Positions 11,145 through 26,300 of a stretch of DNA of 64,000 nucleotides are shown here, piece after piece. The stretch comes from Owenia fusiformis. Taxonomy: Eukaryota; Annelida; Polychaeta; Sabellida; Oweniidae. Numbering within the stretch: position 1 is the stretch's first letter; every line of letters starts with the position of its first letter. The translations under genes were made by a program, and so were the position numbers. Under the pieces are notes generated by a model. The model did not search any database, had not been told where the DNA came from, and saw nothing but the letters and a program-made list of their open reading frames with translations. Location: the NCBI GenBank assembly GCA_903813345.2, contig CAIIXF020000012.1:30251001-30315000 (forward strand), written 5' to 3'.

Positions 11145-11354
11145 TTAGGAGGATGACATTTTGAAAGGTTTCCCTAGCATCACCGCCATCTTTTTATCGT
11201 CATAAAATAGAGGTTTACTTTGATAATATCTCACTATTCCGGCCAAGTCTTTGAAATTGTGCTTCCCGATATAATACTTGGAGTCTTGTGTTGTTTCTAT
11301 TGGAAAATGTCGAACTTTTCCATTAAATTTCACAGATAACGTGTAGTCGCCAAC
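11145..11354 (-). CDS. Adaptor gene last exon: second half of SH2 and stop
   Basis: Acceptor actaattgcag|gtt, stop TAA at 11145-11147. It encodes VGDYTLSVKFNGKVRHFPIE then KYYIGKHNFKDLAGIVRYYQ, SKPLFYDD and a short tail. With the previous exon it completes an SH2 of normal length. It lies about 12 kb from that exon, across an intron packed with repeats. Confidence 0.9.
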   Translation of the reverse strand, partial: VGDYTLSVKFNGKVRHFPIETTQDSKYYIGKHNFKDLAGIVRYYQSKPLFYDDKKMAVMLGKPFKMSSS

Positions 11355-14300
11355 CTGCAATTAGTCATGCAAATTTATTATACAGTAATCATCTTATGGC
11401 CATGGGATATTCAGTATTTGTCATTGTTGATCATTTTCTAAATTGATAAATCATAATATAGATAGTCGGTGTTTCCAAACTTAGAGGGGGAGTGTACAAT
11501 CCAACCTGATTTGATACATCAGGTCACTCAGAGACATATACTGGGTTAGTAAGCCATACAAAGAATAATTATAAGCACTTGGCTGATATAAAGATGGCAG
11601 TATCACAGCAAAAAATGTGTACGAATACAACGAATCCTGACGTCAGGATACATACAGGATATGCACCCAGTGTGCCAAACCTGTATGAATCCTGATGCCT
11701 GGATACATACAGGATTGGCACCGAATGTACATATCCTGTACATATCCTGTGTCAGGATTTATACAGGATTGGCGCGTGTAGGAATCCAGTATGAATCCTG
11801 CATCTGGATTCATACAGGATACGCTCGCAATGTGCCAATCCTGTATGAATCCTGATGCCTGGATATATACAGGATTGGCACACAATGTACATATCCTGTA
11901 CATATCCTGTGTCAGGATTTATGCAGGATTGGCGCGTGTAGGAATCCTGTATGAATCCTGCATCTGGATTCATACAGGATACGCTCGCAGTGTGCCAATC
12001 CTGTATGAATCCTGATGCCTGGATACATACAGGATTGGCACACAATGTACATATCCTGTACGTATCCTGTGTCAGGATTTATACAGGATTTGTGAATGTA
12101 GGAATCCAGTATAAATCCTGCTCCTGGATTCATACAGGATACGCTCGCAGTGTGCCAATCCTGTATGAATCCTGATGCCTGGATACATACAGGATTGGCA
12201 CACAATGTACATATCCTATACGTATCCACGCGTCAGGATTTATACAGGATTGGAGCAGGTAGAAATCCAGTATGAATCCTCCCTCCTGGATTCATACAGG
12301 ATAAGCTCGCAGTGTGCCAATCCTGTATGAATCCTGACGCCTGGATACATACAGGATTGATACACTGTGTGCATATCCCGGATTACATATCCTGCACATA
12401 ATTTACAAATTATTGATTGCTATTGTTACTAACATTTATCACAAAATTCTTTAAGAAATCCATGTTAAGATAAAAAAAACAATATTTCAATTTTTTCAAT
12501 CAAACAAATAATATACTTTCAAAAGTACCTGTACTAGTATCCAAAAGTGAATTTCATTAAATTAAGAATGAACATTTTGCCATTATTCACAATTATTTTT
12601 TCCCTGGACTATTGTGATTTGATATTTGATGCTTAAGAAGCTATTAAGAAGACAAATGGTATATAAATAGCAATATGACATACTTTTAAAGAGCCTAATG
12701 TCTGCAACCTTTTTATAACAGACTTTCAATTAAAAGCCCATTATAACACATAGTCGCAATGGTGGAGGGATTTGGATATTTGGAATTCCCCCGGCAATTT
12801 ATTATTACTTATCTGTTTTCAATATTGTTGGTATTTTGTAACCCTTTAATATTCAATTAGCGCTCCAAAAAGTATTGTTTTCAAAAGGTAGGTCAAAAGG
12901 GTCAAATCGAGGTCAACATGACATTTTGTGATAAATTGTTAATGTGCGAAAGTACGAAATACGTAGTACAGGTATCAATGTTCTACGAAAGTTTTTTATA
13001 TCACTTGAAACAATGCATAGCCCTTGGTGAGAGGGGGGGGGGGGGATTACAGACATCTAACATAGCGTTTTAGTTATGTATAATCATTAATCAAAACAAA
13101 TAATACCAATTAGTCCACCTTTCTGATTACATTTTGTCCATGTATTTCTGGACTTATTTACTTATGATTTAGCCAATATGATACAACAACAAATTAACTT
13201 CACTTGCGTCAGCCCTTCATTTCCATGTAATTGTATTCATGTTCGATGGGGAATAAGAATTTGTTTACCCGGCACCCCTGATCATTATCAAGCGCCTTCT
13301 AGATATCAGGCCCGTCACTGGCACATATCCAGGGGGGTTCGATTTACCCCCCCCCCCGGCAAAAAATCTTTCAAAAGCATGCGGTTTTCACCATTCTGAA
13401 CACTTTTTAAGTGATTTCGGCCATTTTTATACCAAATTTGGCACAAGTAAAATCCCTTTTTTCACTTTTTTTTCAAGAAGTGAACCTCACATGGCAAATC
13501 CTAGCTACGGGCCTGCGTCATACTGCATGGCTAAAACTCCGGGCTTTCGCTAGAGAGGCGTGCCTCAGAATACCCATGACCCGGAGGTTAACTTAAAAGT
13601 AACGCAAGGTAGATAAAACTGTATTTAGTCAAAATAATGTACATGTACAGTATATGGTATCCAAACCCCTAAACTGCACGGCTTCTCGCCAGGCATTTTG
13701 TCATCGCTCTACCACTCCGTCGCCACCATAATTTCTCACGATTTGAACTGTCATATGATATTATAATATTGAGTTTATTATTTTGCGATTATTGATGAAG
13801 CTTTATCGGGGATAGAGAATTCCTTATACATGGTTATCGTTTACTCTGGAGTTCAGATGATAAAAGAGGCAACAGATGAACTCTCTTGCTAAAACTATTG
13901 AAAGGATAATTGCTATTGTTATAATTGCTACAGGCCTGTCAACTTGGGAACACCTAACATGAGTGACTTGGAAATGTTGAACACCTCCCCTCAAAATGTG
14001 GACACCTTGGTCCAAATCTGAACACCTTAATCCAAATTTTGAACACCTTGGTTTAAATTTTATTACATCTTGCCAAATTTTGAACACCTCAAATTTTTCG
14101 CGCCCGCTACGCTCGCGTTTCGAACATCCATCAACGGGGTGGGGGGGGGGGGTAGGTACGAAATATTTTGAACGGAATGCGTGACATATCCGTAATTCGC
14201 GTGAAAAGTCCGTACGAAATGCGTACGTTTTTTTCCCGTCGTTCGTATTTTTGCTGTGTAGACGATCTTTTTTAGAAAATTTTCTAAAGAAATATTTTTG

Positions 14301-17300
14301 CTTGACAATTACCAGGTAAAATGCGTATTTGCGTGACATTTTCTGTCACGCAAAAATAACTGGCTTGACTTCAAATTCTTCAGCAAATGCGTGACAAATA
14401 CGCAAATTGCGGGACAGTTGACAGACCTGTTGCTATTACCAGTGAAAATTCAAATTCACTAATGATGATTGATAATTTAGCTACAAGCCATGAGTGTGTG
14501 TATTTTGGCTGAAATAGAGGCGGGGGGATAGTCTAGAGGCAAGATTTTTTGATTCCATATACCGTACTTGTTTTCAGGCATCATACTATTTCCATGAGTG
14601 AGTGTCAGATTTTAAGACCCATTTTCCTTCTTTTCCTTCCCATGCGAATTTCAAATACAATTTGCAAATGCATCCTAAAATCTGATTATGTTAATGCTCA
14701 TCCCCCCTCCTCCCATACTCGTTTCCCAGTTTGATTTTGTCGTCGACTGGTGCCTAGATGCATTTGCAGACGCAACACACATTTCAGGGCGCACATTTCA
14801 GGTTCTATGTCATTTATGAAAAAATTGAATTGAAAGGCATCACATGGAGTGGAGGGGGGGGGGGTGAGTTATCATGATCAGAGTTGGGGCTAATACTTGT
14901 ATAATAATTGTAATAAGATATGTCTGAAAACAAATATATAATATATATTGTATATGTTATGATATCAAAGCAAATTGGATTATTTATACATGTCGTCTAG
15001 TTCGGATGTTATTTTAACAAATACAGCAACCAGACAGCGTATTCGCAATGTAACTTATCAGTTCTCAGATTTGTAAAGCCATGGGAAAATGAAATCTGAA
15101 ATAAAGATGCTTTTCTAGCATCTTGACTCAGTGTAAATTATATTTTGAAAATCGTTTTGACTCATATACTTTAAGTGTACATACTAAATGGCGACAATGA
15201 CATACATATGCATCACGCGAGGATGGATGATGACCATGTACTTTACATCTGCACGTTGTCAATATCTATATCGCCGGTTGATGTCTCATGTTCCCAAAAT
15301 AATTAAGGTAATAATGTTCAAAAACAGAATATGATGTGTATTGTTGTCTTGCATCACTATATGAGTAATAATTTGATTAGAAACCCGGGATTAGAAAAAC
15401 TCTCCGAATCTGAATCATATATTTGAAATCGAAGAATACAATGCCCCGGGTACAATGCCCCGTGTATTTACCATTTACTCTCAATCCTGATTACTATCAA
15501 TGTCTCCAGTGAGTTTGCTTCTGTGTGCCTCTCCAAGTAACAAATCTAAATGCATATTCTACACATATTAGACAGGTTCCAATTCAAATAATTCAAGTTT
15601 TTGAGGCATTTTTTAGAAAAAGCAACAGACCTATTTTTACTAGATCAGTTTTTCATGCTGATAAAGATATTAAAAGATGACAGCTCAACGGGGTGGTCAC
15701 GACACTAAATTTTGGCATTTTGACCCCCCTAGGAAAATATTCTAGGGGGTACTATGAAACTAGTTCATAACTCAAAGGATATATGAGCTATTGTTCTGAG
15801 TTGTACACCATACATTGCTAGTACAAATATGAATACTATCCTAAAGTTATGGGTTGATACCCTTATTGGTCTCAGAAAAATACAAAAAACAGGAAAAAGA
15901 TACGCAATTTTTGTCTTGCCAATTTTATATTTGTAGCTTCAAGCACAATATGACAGCTTTAACAGCTCATAGTAGTATTCTAAAAACATTTCTAAGCTAT
16001 GTGTGGTATTGTAATACATCTATTTTAGTTATGAAGTACTATTTTGTAATTTTAATTTGACTTTATAGTGCCCTACCCCTAGAAAATTGAAGAAAGTGGA
16101 TGTGGTGAATTTTATCATTTTGCAGCATTAAGTCAGAAACATGTATTGATAGACACCAAATCAATAAATTCATACCATCATCAAATGTTAGGTGACATTC
16201 TAATTCATTTATTACTAGAATATAGGACTTAAGATATTTTATATGTAAGTTTTCAATTAAGTACATGTATCATAATGAAATCTAGTGTAATCACATACTA
16301 GAGAGGTTGGCATACAGTCTGGACATTGACATAAAGTCTAAACATTATAATCATCAATTGATCTCATTTGAGCAACTAGACTATGGTGGTCATCATGCAC
16401 AAGTAATGTACAGTAGAACCTGTTAAGTGGAACACCTCTGTAAGTGGAACACCTCCCAAGTGGAACGCCTTTTCAAAGTCCCGTTTTAAAAACCCATTGA
16501 CTTAATGTTAATTGAACCTCTGTAAGTGGAACACCTCCAAACTTGAACAGTGAACACCCCATATTGAAAAATTAACCTGCTAAGTGGAATAGTCAATTTC
16601 CATAGATTTCAATATTGATATATGTAAACAGAATTAATCTCCTTCAATGATATCTGGGTATGAAAACAGGGAATACTGTGATAATTGGCAAATTAGGATT
16701 TTAATGGATTAGCCTCCTGTAGAGGTCAACATGTGATGCAACCAATAATTAATTTGATAATCAGCAAATGAGGATTTCATAAGATTTTCATTCAGAAAAT
16801 TGGATTAACCTCCTGTAGAACTGGACACGTTATGCTACCACTAATTAATATCCCTTGCTGTTTGTTTCAAACTTAATAAGTAAGATTAAAAATGTCATTT
16901 AAAAACAATTGAATTATTAACAGTAGGAACAAGTCTTTAAAACTTAATTGCCTAATCCTTGTACCTGAGACTGGCACAATTAGGAGGATTAAGAATGTCA
17001 GAAAACATTTTTGGCAGAATAAGGAGGATTAAGAATGTCAGATACCTTTTTGAGTTAAATAAATGGATTATTAATGGTATATGGTACCCGCCCTGTAATG
17101 AAGGGAGAATCATATTTCCAATGATACATATAAATCCTATATTTGATCTTGTATGTTCCCTGCGAACCCAAAACCTCCGTAAGTGGAACATCTTCTAAGT
17201 GGAACGCAGAACGCAGAGTGTTCCACTTACACAGGTTCTACTGTATTTACATAATAATGTTATAAAGGAGCATGTAGGTTATCGCAAACTTCAGACAATT

Positions 17301-20300
17301 CTAACTTGAATTATGAATATTTTCTGACCATGAACATGGGTATATCTTTTAGATTTATTCATTATCTTCAAGAAAAGTAAATATAATGATTAATCAGACC
17401 TAAGTGATATTAAAGGGAATGGCCCAATCAACATACTTTCATACTTTTTACTAAAAATGTTGACCTAATTTTTTACCAAAGATGCAACCTTTAATTATAT
17501 TGTTGAATGCTTAATTAGAATATGCTTTGAGACATGTTCTATTTCCTAAGAGGAAAAGTGGATTGCTCCAGGGACTTTAAAGACACTGAATTTGGATGAC
17601 CAAAATGAACTGAAACCAATGGATAGCATGAATTTTTTCAAAGGGGAAATAACATGGGGAACACTAATCTTAGGGGAATTCAGTTTTCTTTTCAAGAGCT
17701 ATTTGATACATTAAAATGAAGAATAGTAATGCATTAAACATTGTTAAAATGATTGCATTTTTGGGGAAAATGAGGTCAACAACTTTGAAAAAATATATTG
17801 ATGGGTTGATTGCTAGTGAAATATCTCCGAGTCCTATTGACTTTGTTATCCCTGTATACCCGTCTTCATGGTCAGAAAATAGTCATAATCAAAGATATAA
17901 CTGTCTGAAATTGTTTGTGATAACTTACCTGAACCTTTCCAGGTCAAATCAGGAGTGACAAAATTATTTCAACCAAATTTTTGACATGTCTTCAAATACG
18001 ATAATATTTTCTTCATAAGATAGAGTGTCACTTGTGAAATTTATTGATTGACCTAAGATCGTACCATATCTTTATGACAGAGAAGCGAAATAGCCATATT
18101 GAACTTTAATGATGTTTGTTTAATTGTTGTTTGCCACTTTTCGACAATTGTCAAAATTTGGGGGTTTTGGGGGAGGGGTACAATTAGGTTAAAAAATTCA
18201 CCTGATTCAGACTATCCTTAAATGAGCACAGATTCACCCAAGAGCATAACTTTTTCAAAACATGTAAGTGTTATTTTGGACCACTCACATTAATGTTTCG
18301 TCTAATTTTCCCTTAGAGTTTCATCATCATTGTCCAAATCTTTGTTGAGATATTTGAGATATATGAATGTTCATTATTAAAATCTTGCCTTCCTTTGCAG
18401 TTGGAAAAGATTCGGCATTAGGTGTTATAAGTCCCAGAGCACGATAAATAAATAAAATAACAACAAAATGACATAGAACTGATAGACGTTTTCTCCTGTG
18501 CGTGTCAGCCTTGGTCTACCAAATTGCTATTCGGTAGGAAGAAACTCATTTTTCAGTTTCCATTTTAATTTCCTGACAAATAGAGCGTAGCAACTTCTGT
18601 TTTAGAGAACAATAGAACAATAGAAAAGATTACTTTACCATAATTTTAATCATCCCACATTGTAGACATAAAAATATGAAGAGAATGACAAAACCTCTTA
18701 AAACACATTTCTTAGGAAACAAATAATGTCGTATTCTTGTTACTATGGCAACAGAGTTTTTTCTTTTTGTCATTTTTGTCATACAGATTACCTATCATAC
18801 CAGGACCAAATCCTGAAAATTTGAATTCAGTATCTTCATTATTTAGTATCTTAGATATATAGGTTTCTTATAGTGTCCCCTGCAGATTTTATCGGATTAT
18901 ATAAGGAAAATGCTATGAAGAGGGTTGCCCAAGGATGCCACTTAATAGTTGGTATTTTTGAGGTCCCAACCCTCTATTCATGGGAATAGTTAACCATTGT
19001 AAAGCTTCTCATGGTTAACTGACAGAATTGATTGTATCTTCAACTAAGAAGACAATAAAATGTTAAAACCAGAAGAAAACAACACCAACTTTCTTCTATT
19101 TACCAGGGGTAGGGCACTATAAAGTCATATTAAAATTAGAAAATAGTACTTCGTCACTATAATAGATGTATTACAATATCACACATAGCTTGGGAATGTT
19201 GTTAGAATACTACTTTGAGCTGTTTAAGTTATCATATTTTGTTTGAAGCTACAAATATAAAATAAGCAAAAAAAAATGACAAAAATTGCATATTTTTTTC
19301 TAATTAATTGTATTTTTCCGAAACCAACAAAGATATCAACCTATAACTTTAGGGTAGTATTCATCTCTGTACTAACAATGTATGCTGTAGAACTCAGAAC
19401 AATAGTTTATATATCCTTTGAGTTATGAACTAATATTATAGTACCCCCTAAAATAATTCCCTAGGGGGTTAAAAACTCTAAAATTCAGTGTCGTGACCAC
19501 CCCGTTGAGCTGTCATCTTTTAATATCTTTATCAGCATGAAAAACTGATCCAGAAAAAATAGGTCTGTTGCTTTTTCTAAAAAATGCCTCAAAAACCCTT
19601 TCCCTTGAGATATTCTGAAATTGGAACCTGTCTATATCGCCCAATGTGGGCCCGGGACTTGAAAAACAGACGAAGACCTCGTGTGCAAGGGGGGGGGGCT
19701 ATAATGTAGCAACTTTTGGTTTTGTCAAATAGCTGAAATAGTTTGTCACAAATATTAATTAAATACGCAAATAGAGGCAGGTTTAAGAAATGAGACTAGA
19801 GGCAAAGAATAATTATAATTATAAAATCTAAAGTAATTCCTCGATGATCTCTTCTGTAATCAAGGCGGTAGTACACTTCCGCAGTTATAAAAACAAAGAC
19901 ATAGACTAAGTAATTAATCTTTTGTTATCATTTAATATTAGTTACTTACAGCATTAATTTGTCTTGGATTTCCAAGGTATGATGTTTTGATTGAAAATCA
20001 AACTGGGAAACGAGTATGCTCCTTACAGCTGTGTATATCAAATCCTGTGAAAAGAATCAATTCAAACTCACCCCCCCCCCATCTAGTGTCTCTTAATTAC
20101 AATTATTTCGCAAATGAAACAACCCAAAAACGTTGATATGTCAACATAATTTTGCAGAACTGAGCGAAACGAAAGGTGGAATGCACAAAAGGCAACAGTT
20201 GAAGTTTTATTTTCCCAATAGACTAGATGCAAAGAAATACATGTGATCTTGATTTACATCCAAAATCCAAAATTGAGATCATATTTCATATTCTTATTTA

Positions 20301-23300
20301 CATTAATACTTTCATGTAGTGTCAAATATTTAAACCCTGGGCTTTTAAACATTTTGCATATTCGTCATCAAATCTGATCATATATGTACCCCCCCCCCAT
20401 CTGCAATCATGATAGAAATCTGACTTCCGGTCTCAAAACTGAAAAATAAAATTATCGATACCCTTACCAATTGACCAACCAACTGAACCACCCCCCGGGG
20501 AACCACCTGCCCATCGATTGACTAATCAAACAGACTACAAAACATCCAAGCAACCAACTTTCAAAGGAAGCGACCAACTTTGCAATCACCAGTCAACAGA
20601 ACGCAAGAAACTGACCAAGCAAAAACAAAGCAACCAACCAATTAATTGTGCAACCATATAAGCAACAAACAAAGCGAGGAACCAAGCAAGCAGCTAATTA
20701 AGTAACTATATATGCAAATACACGTAAGCAAGCAAATGAACAACAAAAAATCCAAGCAATCATGCAGAAACCAAACAAGCAAGCAACTAAACAAGCTTCC
20801 AAGTAATCAATCAACTAGCCCAGCAACGAACCACACAAGTAATCAACAAAGCAAGCAAGCAAGCAAACGACCATCCAAGCAGAAAACTAAGTAAGCAAAC
20901 AACAAACCATGCAACTAATCAACAAAGCCACCGACCAATTAAGGAAGCAAGCTACTCATCAAGCAGAAAACAAAGCATTCGACAAACCAAGCAACCAAAC
21001 AACAAAGCAACCAACCAAGCAACTAATTGATCCGGTCTCGTTTGCTGTTTATGTCTTGCAAATAATGCCCCTCTGCTGCTACAGTTTGTCAATGATATCA
21101 ACTGCACACATTTGATTGATTTAATGCAACTTCCAAGTTCCAAATGAAGCACGAAGGTTGACATTTGAGAACATAACTGAAACCAAAAGGATGCGTGAAG
21201 ACAAAGCTACATTTTCTAATTCTATATGCTCTTACTGGGTAATACTTTTCAGGAGAGAATCAGATCTACCGAGCAAGCCAAAACGTTTCAATATGTCTGG
21301 CTTATATCACTCATTACCATGTCTAAAATTCTCCAAAGTATCTTTATATGCAATACATAATATACCCTACAACCAAGCTCCGCATTCTAGCACTCGGATA
21401 GTTGGTTGATTGACAATATTGACTTACACGATATGTAATGGCTAAACTGAAGTGACGATCAACCCCCCTATCCCAGGTGCCCAAAATGTACTAGATCCAT
21501 GGGCATTCGATAGATATTATTGAAAGTCCATGCTAGATCTTAAATACACATTTTTTTGGTAAATTAGATCCACTTGCTTCCCACATCAGATTTCTATTAA
21601 TCGCTCATTTCTTGAAACGGTCCTATTTCAATTCTTTCCGGCCTAGGGAAAACCTTTTAAGATGAATATGTTGTGAACTGTTTTGCTCTTACACATATCA
21701 ATTTTAGATCCAAGGTACAGAAAAGCCAGTCGACGTTTTTTCAAAGAGGTAGAACTGTATATCCAAAACCCGGATCTAAAACAATATCTTATTGTTATTA
21801 ATTTATTGTCCAGTTCTACCTTTGATATTAATGCCAAATTCTGTTGTTTGTTAGCAACATGATGAGGATTGATTTCTATATGGCAGGTTACTTTGATTTT
21901 AAGGCCTATGGTAATATTTTTACATCAAATTTTAGTTGTTTATCTGTGATATCTAAAATGAGGAATTAAAAATAGTACTTCATAAAACCTAATGCATAGA
22001 CTGCAATCAAGGCCCGGAATCGAGGTCTCTTGAATATCATACCCGTAAAAAACCAAAAATGCAATCAAACAAGTATATACTAGTATTGTGTGGTTAAGAT
22101 CAATGATCAAGGAAACCCATTCGTAGGATTCATACTTATTGTTGATTTTTTTGTTTACAAGAAAAGGTTTCGTACGCGTATTGATATTGTCCTTCGTAAT
22201 AAAACCCATATTGAGTCCCTACCAGTAAATAACCACTATACATTTGCAAAATATGGCCGCCATAGAATATTTGGGAGTCTAGGCAAGATACATGTACCAT
22301 GTTAATGATCATTCAGCACTGGTACAAACGCGTATTATCCCATCCTTTCATCATCAATCCCTTAATTGATTTATAATAGTGAGCTTAAACCAGATTTAAT
22401 CATCTCCCTCAGACTTATACAAATCCTGACTCAGAGTACGTAAAGGATTGGTACACTGTGTGCATATCATGTGTATCCTGGCGTCAGGATGCATACATGA
22501 TTCGCGCACAGCGAGCCTATCCTGTGTGAATCTTGACTCAGGATACGTACAGGATTAGCACACTGTGCATATCCTGTATGAATCTAGGCTTCAGGATTCA
22601 TACAGGATTGGCACACTGCGAGCGTATCCTGTATGAATCCAGGAGGCAGGATTCATACTGGATTCCTACACGCGCCAATCCTGTATAAATCCTGATACAG
22701 GATATGTTCAGGATATGCACACAGTGTGCCAATCCTGTATGTATCCATCTGTCAGGATTCATACAGTATTCGCTCACAGCGAGCATATCCTGTATGCATC
22801 TTGACTCAGGATACGTACAGGATTGGCACACTGCGTGCATATCCTGTATGAATCCAGGCGCCAGGATTCATACAGGATTGGTACACTGCGAGCGTATCCT
22901 GTATGAATCTTGACTCAGGATACATACAGGATTGGCACACTGCGTGCATATCCTGCATGAATCCAGGCGTCAGGATTCATACAGGATTGGCACACTGCGA
23001 GCGTATCCTGTATGAATCTTGACTCAGGATACGTACAGGATTGGCACACCGTGTGCCAATCCTGTATGTATCCAGGCATCAGGATTCATACAGGTTTGGC
23101 ACACTGGGTGCATATCCTGTATGAATCCTGATGACAGGATTCATTGTATTCATACGCATTTTTTGCTGTGTATCGGTATTATTTTATTATTTTATGTTGA
23201 CATTTTCACAAATATATTTTCCGAAAATAAAAAAAAGTACGGAAACAACCTAATAAAACTTAATCTAGCTACAAGCCCTTGTGAGCCCCATCCCACCACA

Positions 23301-26300
23301 CATGTACACCTCCCAATAAGAACTTGGCAAAATAGATAGCGGGGCGGGGAGGGGGGTCCACAGTCTTCAAGCAAGAAGTTATTGTACATTAACTACAGTA
23401 CTATAGTATTACTTACCCTATTTACGCTTTCCCGTATCAAGAATTCTAATTCTTGTCCTTTTCGTATTAAAACTGATTCTGATTCGTGTCTAGCCATTTT
23501 CCCCACAAACCAAAACTCTTGGTTTAATTTAGACTTAGGATCGTCTTGCAACTTTTGTGCATCGTCTCGAGTAGCTGCCATTATACGTTTTTTGGGCACG
23601 GGGTGCTTTCGTTGTAGCTGGGGAGACGTTCTTGGTGACGTTCTTGGAGAAGTTTTGGGCGAGGTCTCCCCTGGTGTTACCTAAAGTAATATTAAACAAG
23701 CCAAAATATTACTAAATGCTATACAAAATAATTTATTCGAAGCGTTTTTAAACTTTTGAATCTGCCATTGTATTTTCGTTTAATAAATGCCATTTGACCG
23801 ATCAGCCACGATGACATGCGTGACGTATGTCGATTATAGACCAATAAAACTAGACGCCCATCTTTATATGCTAGTATTGGTATTTGTGGTAGACCAGTCC
23901 CCCTCTTACCAATGAGTCTAGGCTTACAAAGGTTGAATTCAACCAACTACTGTGAGTTACACCTTGAAATGACGCAATGGTTATATTCTAAGTCATACCT
24001 CAACAGGATCCCAGTTGTCAGAAGGGGTCCATCCATTAAGACCCCCTATGTTAACATACCACCAACCACTGGGATGCTTATTCACAAGTATGGCCAAGTC
24101 ATTCTTGTCAAATTTGATAGTGCAAGGATAGGACTTGTTAAAACCACGATTTGCAACCAACGGAGTGCCGATTTTAGCTTTATTTCTGGCCTGAAATACA
24201 AATCAGAAGCTATCTTTAAACTTAGATATACACAGCAGCATATGTGACTTCTAGCAATATTTTTGCGTTTATTTTTTTTGCCATGATTGTGACTAAAGCA
24301 TCGGTCACATTTGCTCTACGGCGGGTATACGGTGGCTATAGCTTCCCAAATCGATATATAAGTCCAGTTGATCGAACGGACCGAGGCCTTAGATATATCA
24401 AATATAATCACAAAATGAAAACTCACAGTATACATGCAAATATTAGAATATTAGAATTGTAAAAATGAATAAAGTCACAAACCTCCTGCTGTTCGTCTGT
24501 TGAGTTTGACAATGTTGGGACTTGCTCACTAGGTGGCGGTGGTGTTTCACAAGATGGCCGACGAAGTCTTTCCTCCAACTCTTGATGAATATTGCCTAGG
24601 CTTGATTTTTGACCAGGTTGATACGTTGGGCTAAGTAATTCCAGAGTAGTTGGTTGACTTTTTGGTGATCTAGGTTTAGCAATAGGTGGCGCTTTCAATG
24701 GTTTAGCAGGCTCCTTCACGATTGGAATGGAAAACCTGGATTTTTCTATACTGCCTAAAAAAGAACGTGAGGTGTTTAAAAAGCAAGAGTCATTTAATTA
24801 TTATACACTTGTATCGATGTTTTTATCACCTCCATCAAAGACCTTCATCTATTTTCAATTCAGAAAAAATTGGAAAGAAGTGAATTTTATATAAATCCAA
24901 ATAGAAATATTTGATAAATCAAGAAGGTATTAAAAGAGGTATGTTGTGATAGGGAACCACAAACAATCAAGAGCTGCCTGGACCTTTACGCATACTCGTC
25001 AACGAAGAATTCCCAAATCCACCGCTTTTAGCCAGGGTTCTCTTTACTATAAGCATATCAATAGTATCAATTCTGGCCCAACCAACACCCCTGCTGCCAT
25101 CTATTCATTCATTTCTTTATAGCAAATGGTACAATAGATCGGTTGATTTCCCTTAAGAAGGGGGTTCGAGTGGTCAAATATTATTTCAAAATCATGCAGT
25201 TTTCACCTATTTTTAGCAGTTTTCAAGGAATTTTGGGCCAAAATTGTCAAATCTGAACCCCCCTGGAATTTAAAAAGTGACCCCCTTGACAAAAGCTGGC
25301 TACGAGAAATCCTAAGATACCGCACCACTTATTGCATTACATTGCTATAATCTATAAATTACCTGCTTTGTATCGCTTCAATAATCTGCATGGTAACCAT
25401 CCTTCAGCTGGTGGTTCATCAGTATTGTTGTTTTTATGGCACATCACACAGAAAGTCCACTCTTGTCCCTCTATATTTCCGGATTGCACTCTGTCCCCTG
25501 CTTGCACGGTGAGTCCCGGTTGACGCTCTTTGGTCCCGTTATGATTGTCTGTCACTTCGTATAGGAAGACTTCATTCTACAAGCATAAGATTAAAGGTAA
25601 TTTACATTACAGATACCCATGAATATTTTCACAATTTAATACCGAAGTGCATGACATGCATGAGCGGTAATGAAAATCTCGACGGAAAGTTTTTCATGAA
25701 GTAACTGAGAGAGCTTGATTTAGCAGTGAATTTTATTTATTTTAGGTGCATTACGATAGCATAAATTTATCATTTTGATATTTTTTCTGTAACTTACATG
25801 TAGCGTACATATTGAGCTATATTCAAGATATTCGATTCTTACATTTTTATTTATGTTTTCGCCGACTGTTACATTTTCATAACATGCATTTGGAGTTTGT
25901 TGTCTGAGATTTTCATAGAGAGGTAAGCCAGTGTCTTCTTGTTTTACTTCTAGAGTGGGTGCTTTGGACTGCGCATGTCCATGTTCTGTCGTCTGCTTTT
26001 TCAGGAATGATATCGGAACTATCTCAGAATATTGCACTCTGCTCTCATCACGAATAATAGGCTTGGTAAAAGTAGGCCTAAAGTATAAAAATATGAACAT
26101 TTTTATAATAAATTAAAAATCATTGATATTGCAATTTCTGATAATGTGATATACGAGGCATTCGCATGCAAAATGCCACCATCTGCCATTTGTTACAGAA
26201 GCCAAACACCAACCTCGAACACCAACTGCCGAACGCCGTCCACAAATAGTTTGAGACTTATAGACAAACAGATGTCACCACTTGTAATAAATGATTTTAA

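Noticed and set aside
11643-12229. Frames of 60-105 codons on both strands with ILYES and CMNPD repeats
   Set aside because: Products of the palindromic VNTR; equally open on both strands.
13824-14339. Minus-strand 171-codon frame
   Set aside because: Lies inside the 13931-14429 inverted-repeat element and has no domain or conserved residues.
20712-21115. Lys/Gln/Asn/Ser-rich frames
   Set aside because: Translation of the CAAG/CAAC simple repeat.
22415-23180. CRISPR-like array of spaced palindromic repeats
   Set aside because: Units are palindromic and tandem with related, not unique, spacers, in an intron of an animal gene with a matching inverted copy; no Cas genes would be expected.
23912-24247. 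Plus-strand 111-codon frame
   Set aside because: No recognisable domain, lies in an intron of a minus-strand gene, and has no clear splice or start context; kept only as a note.
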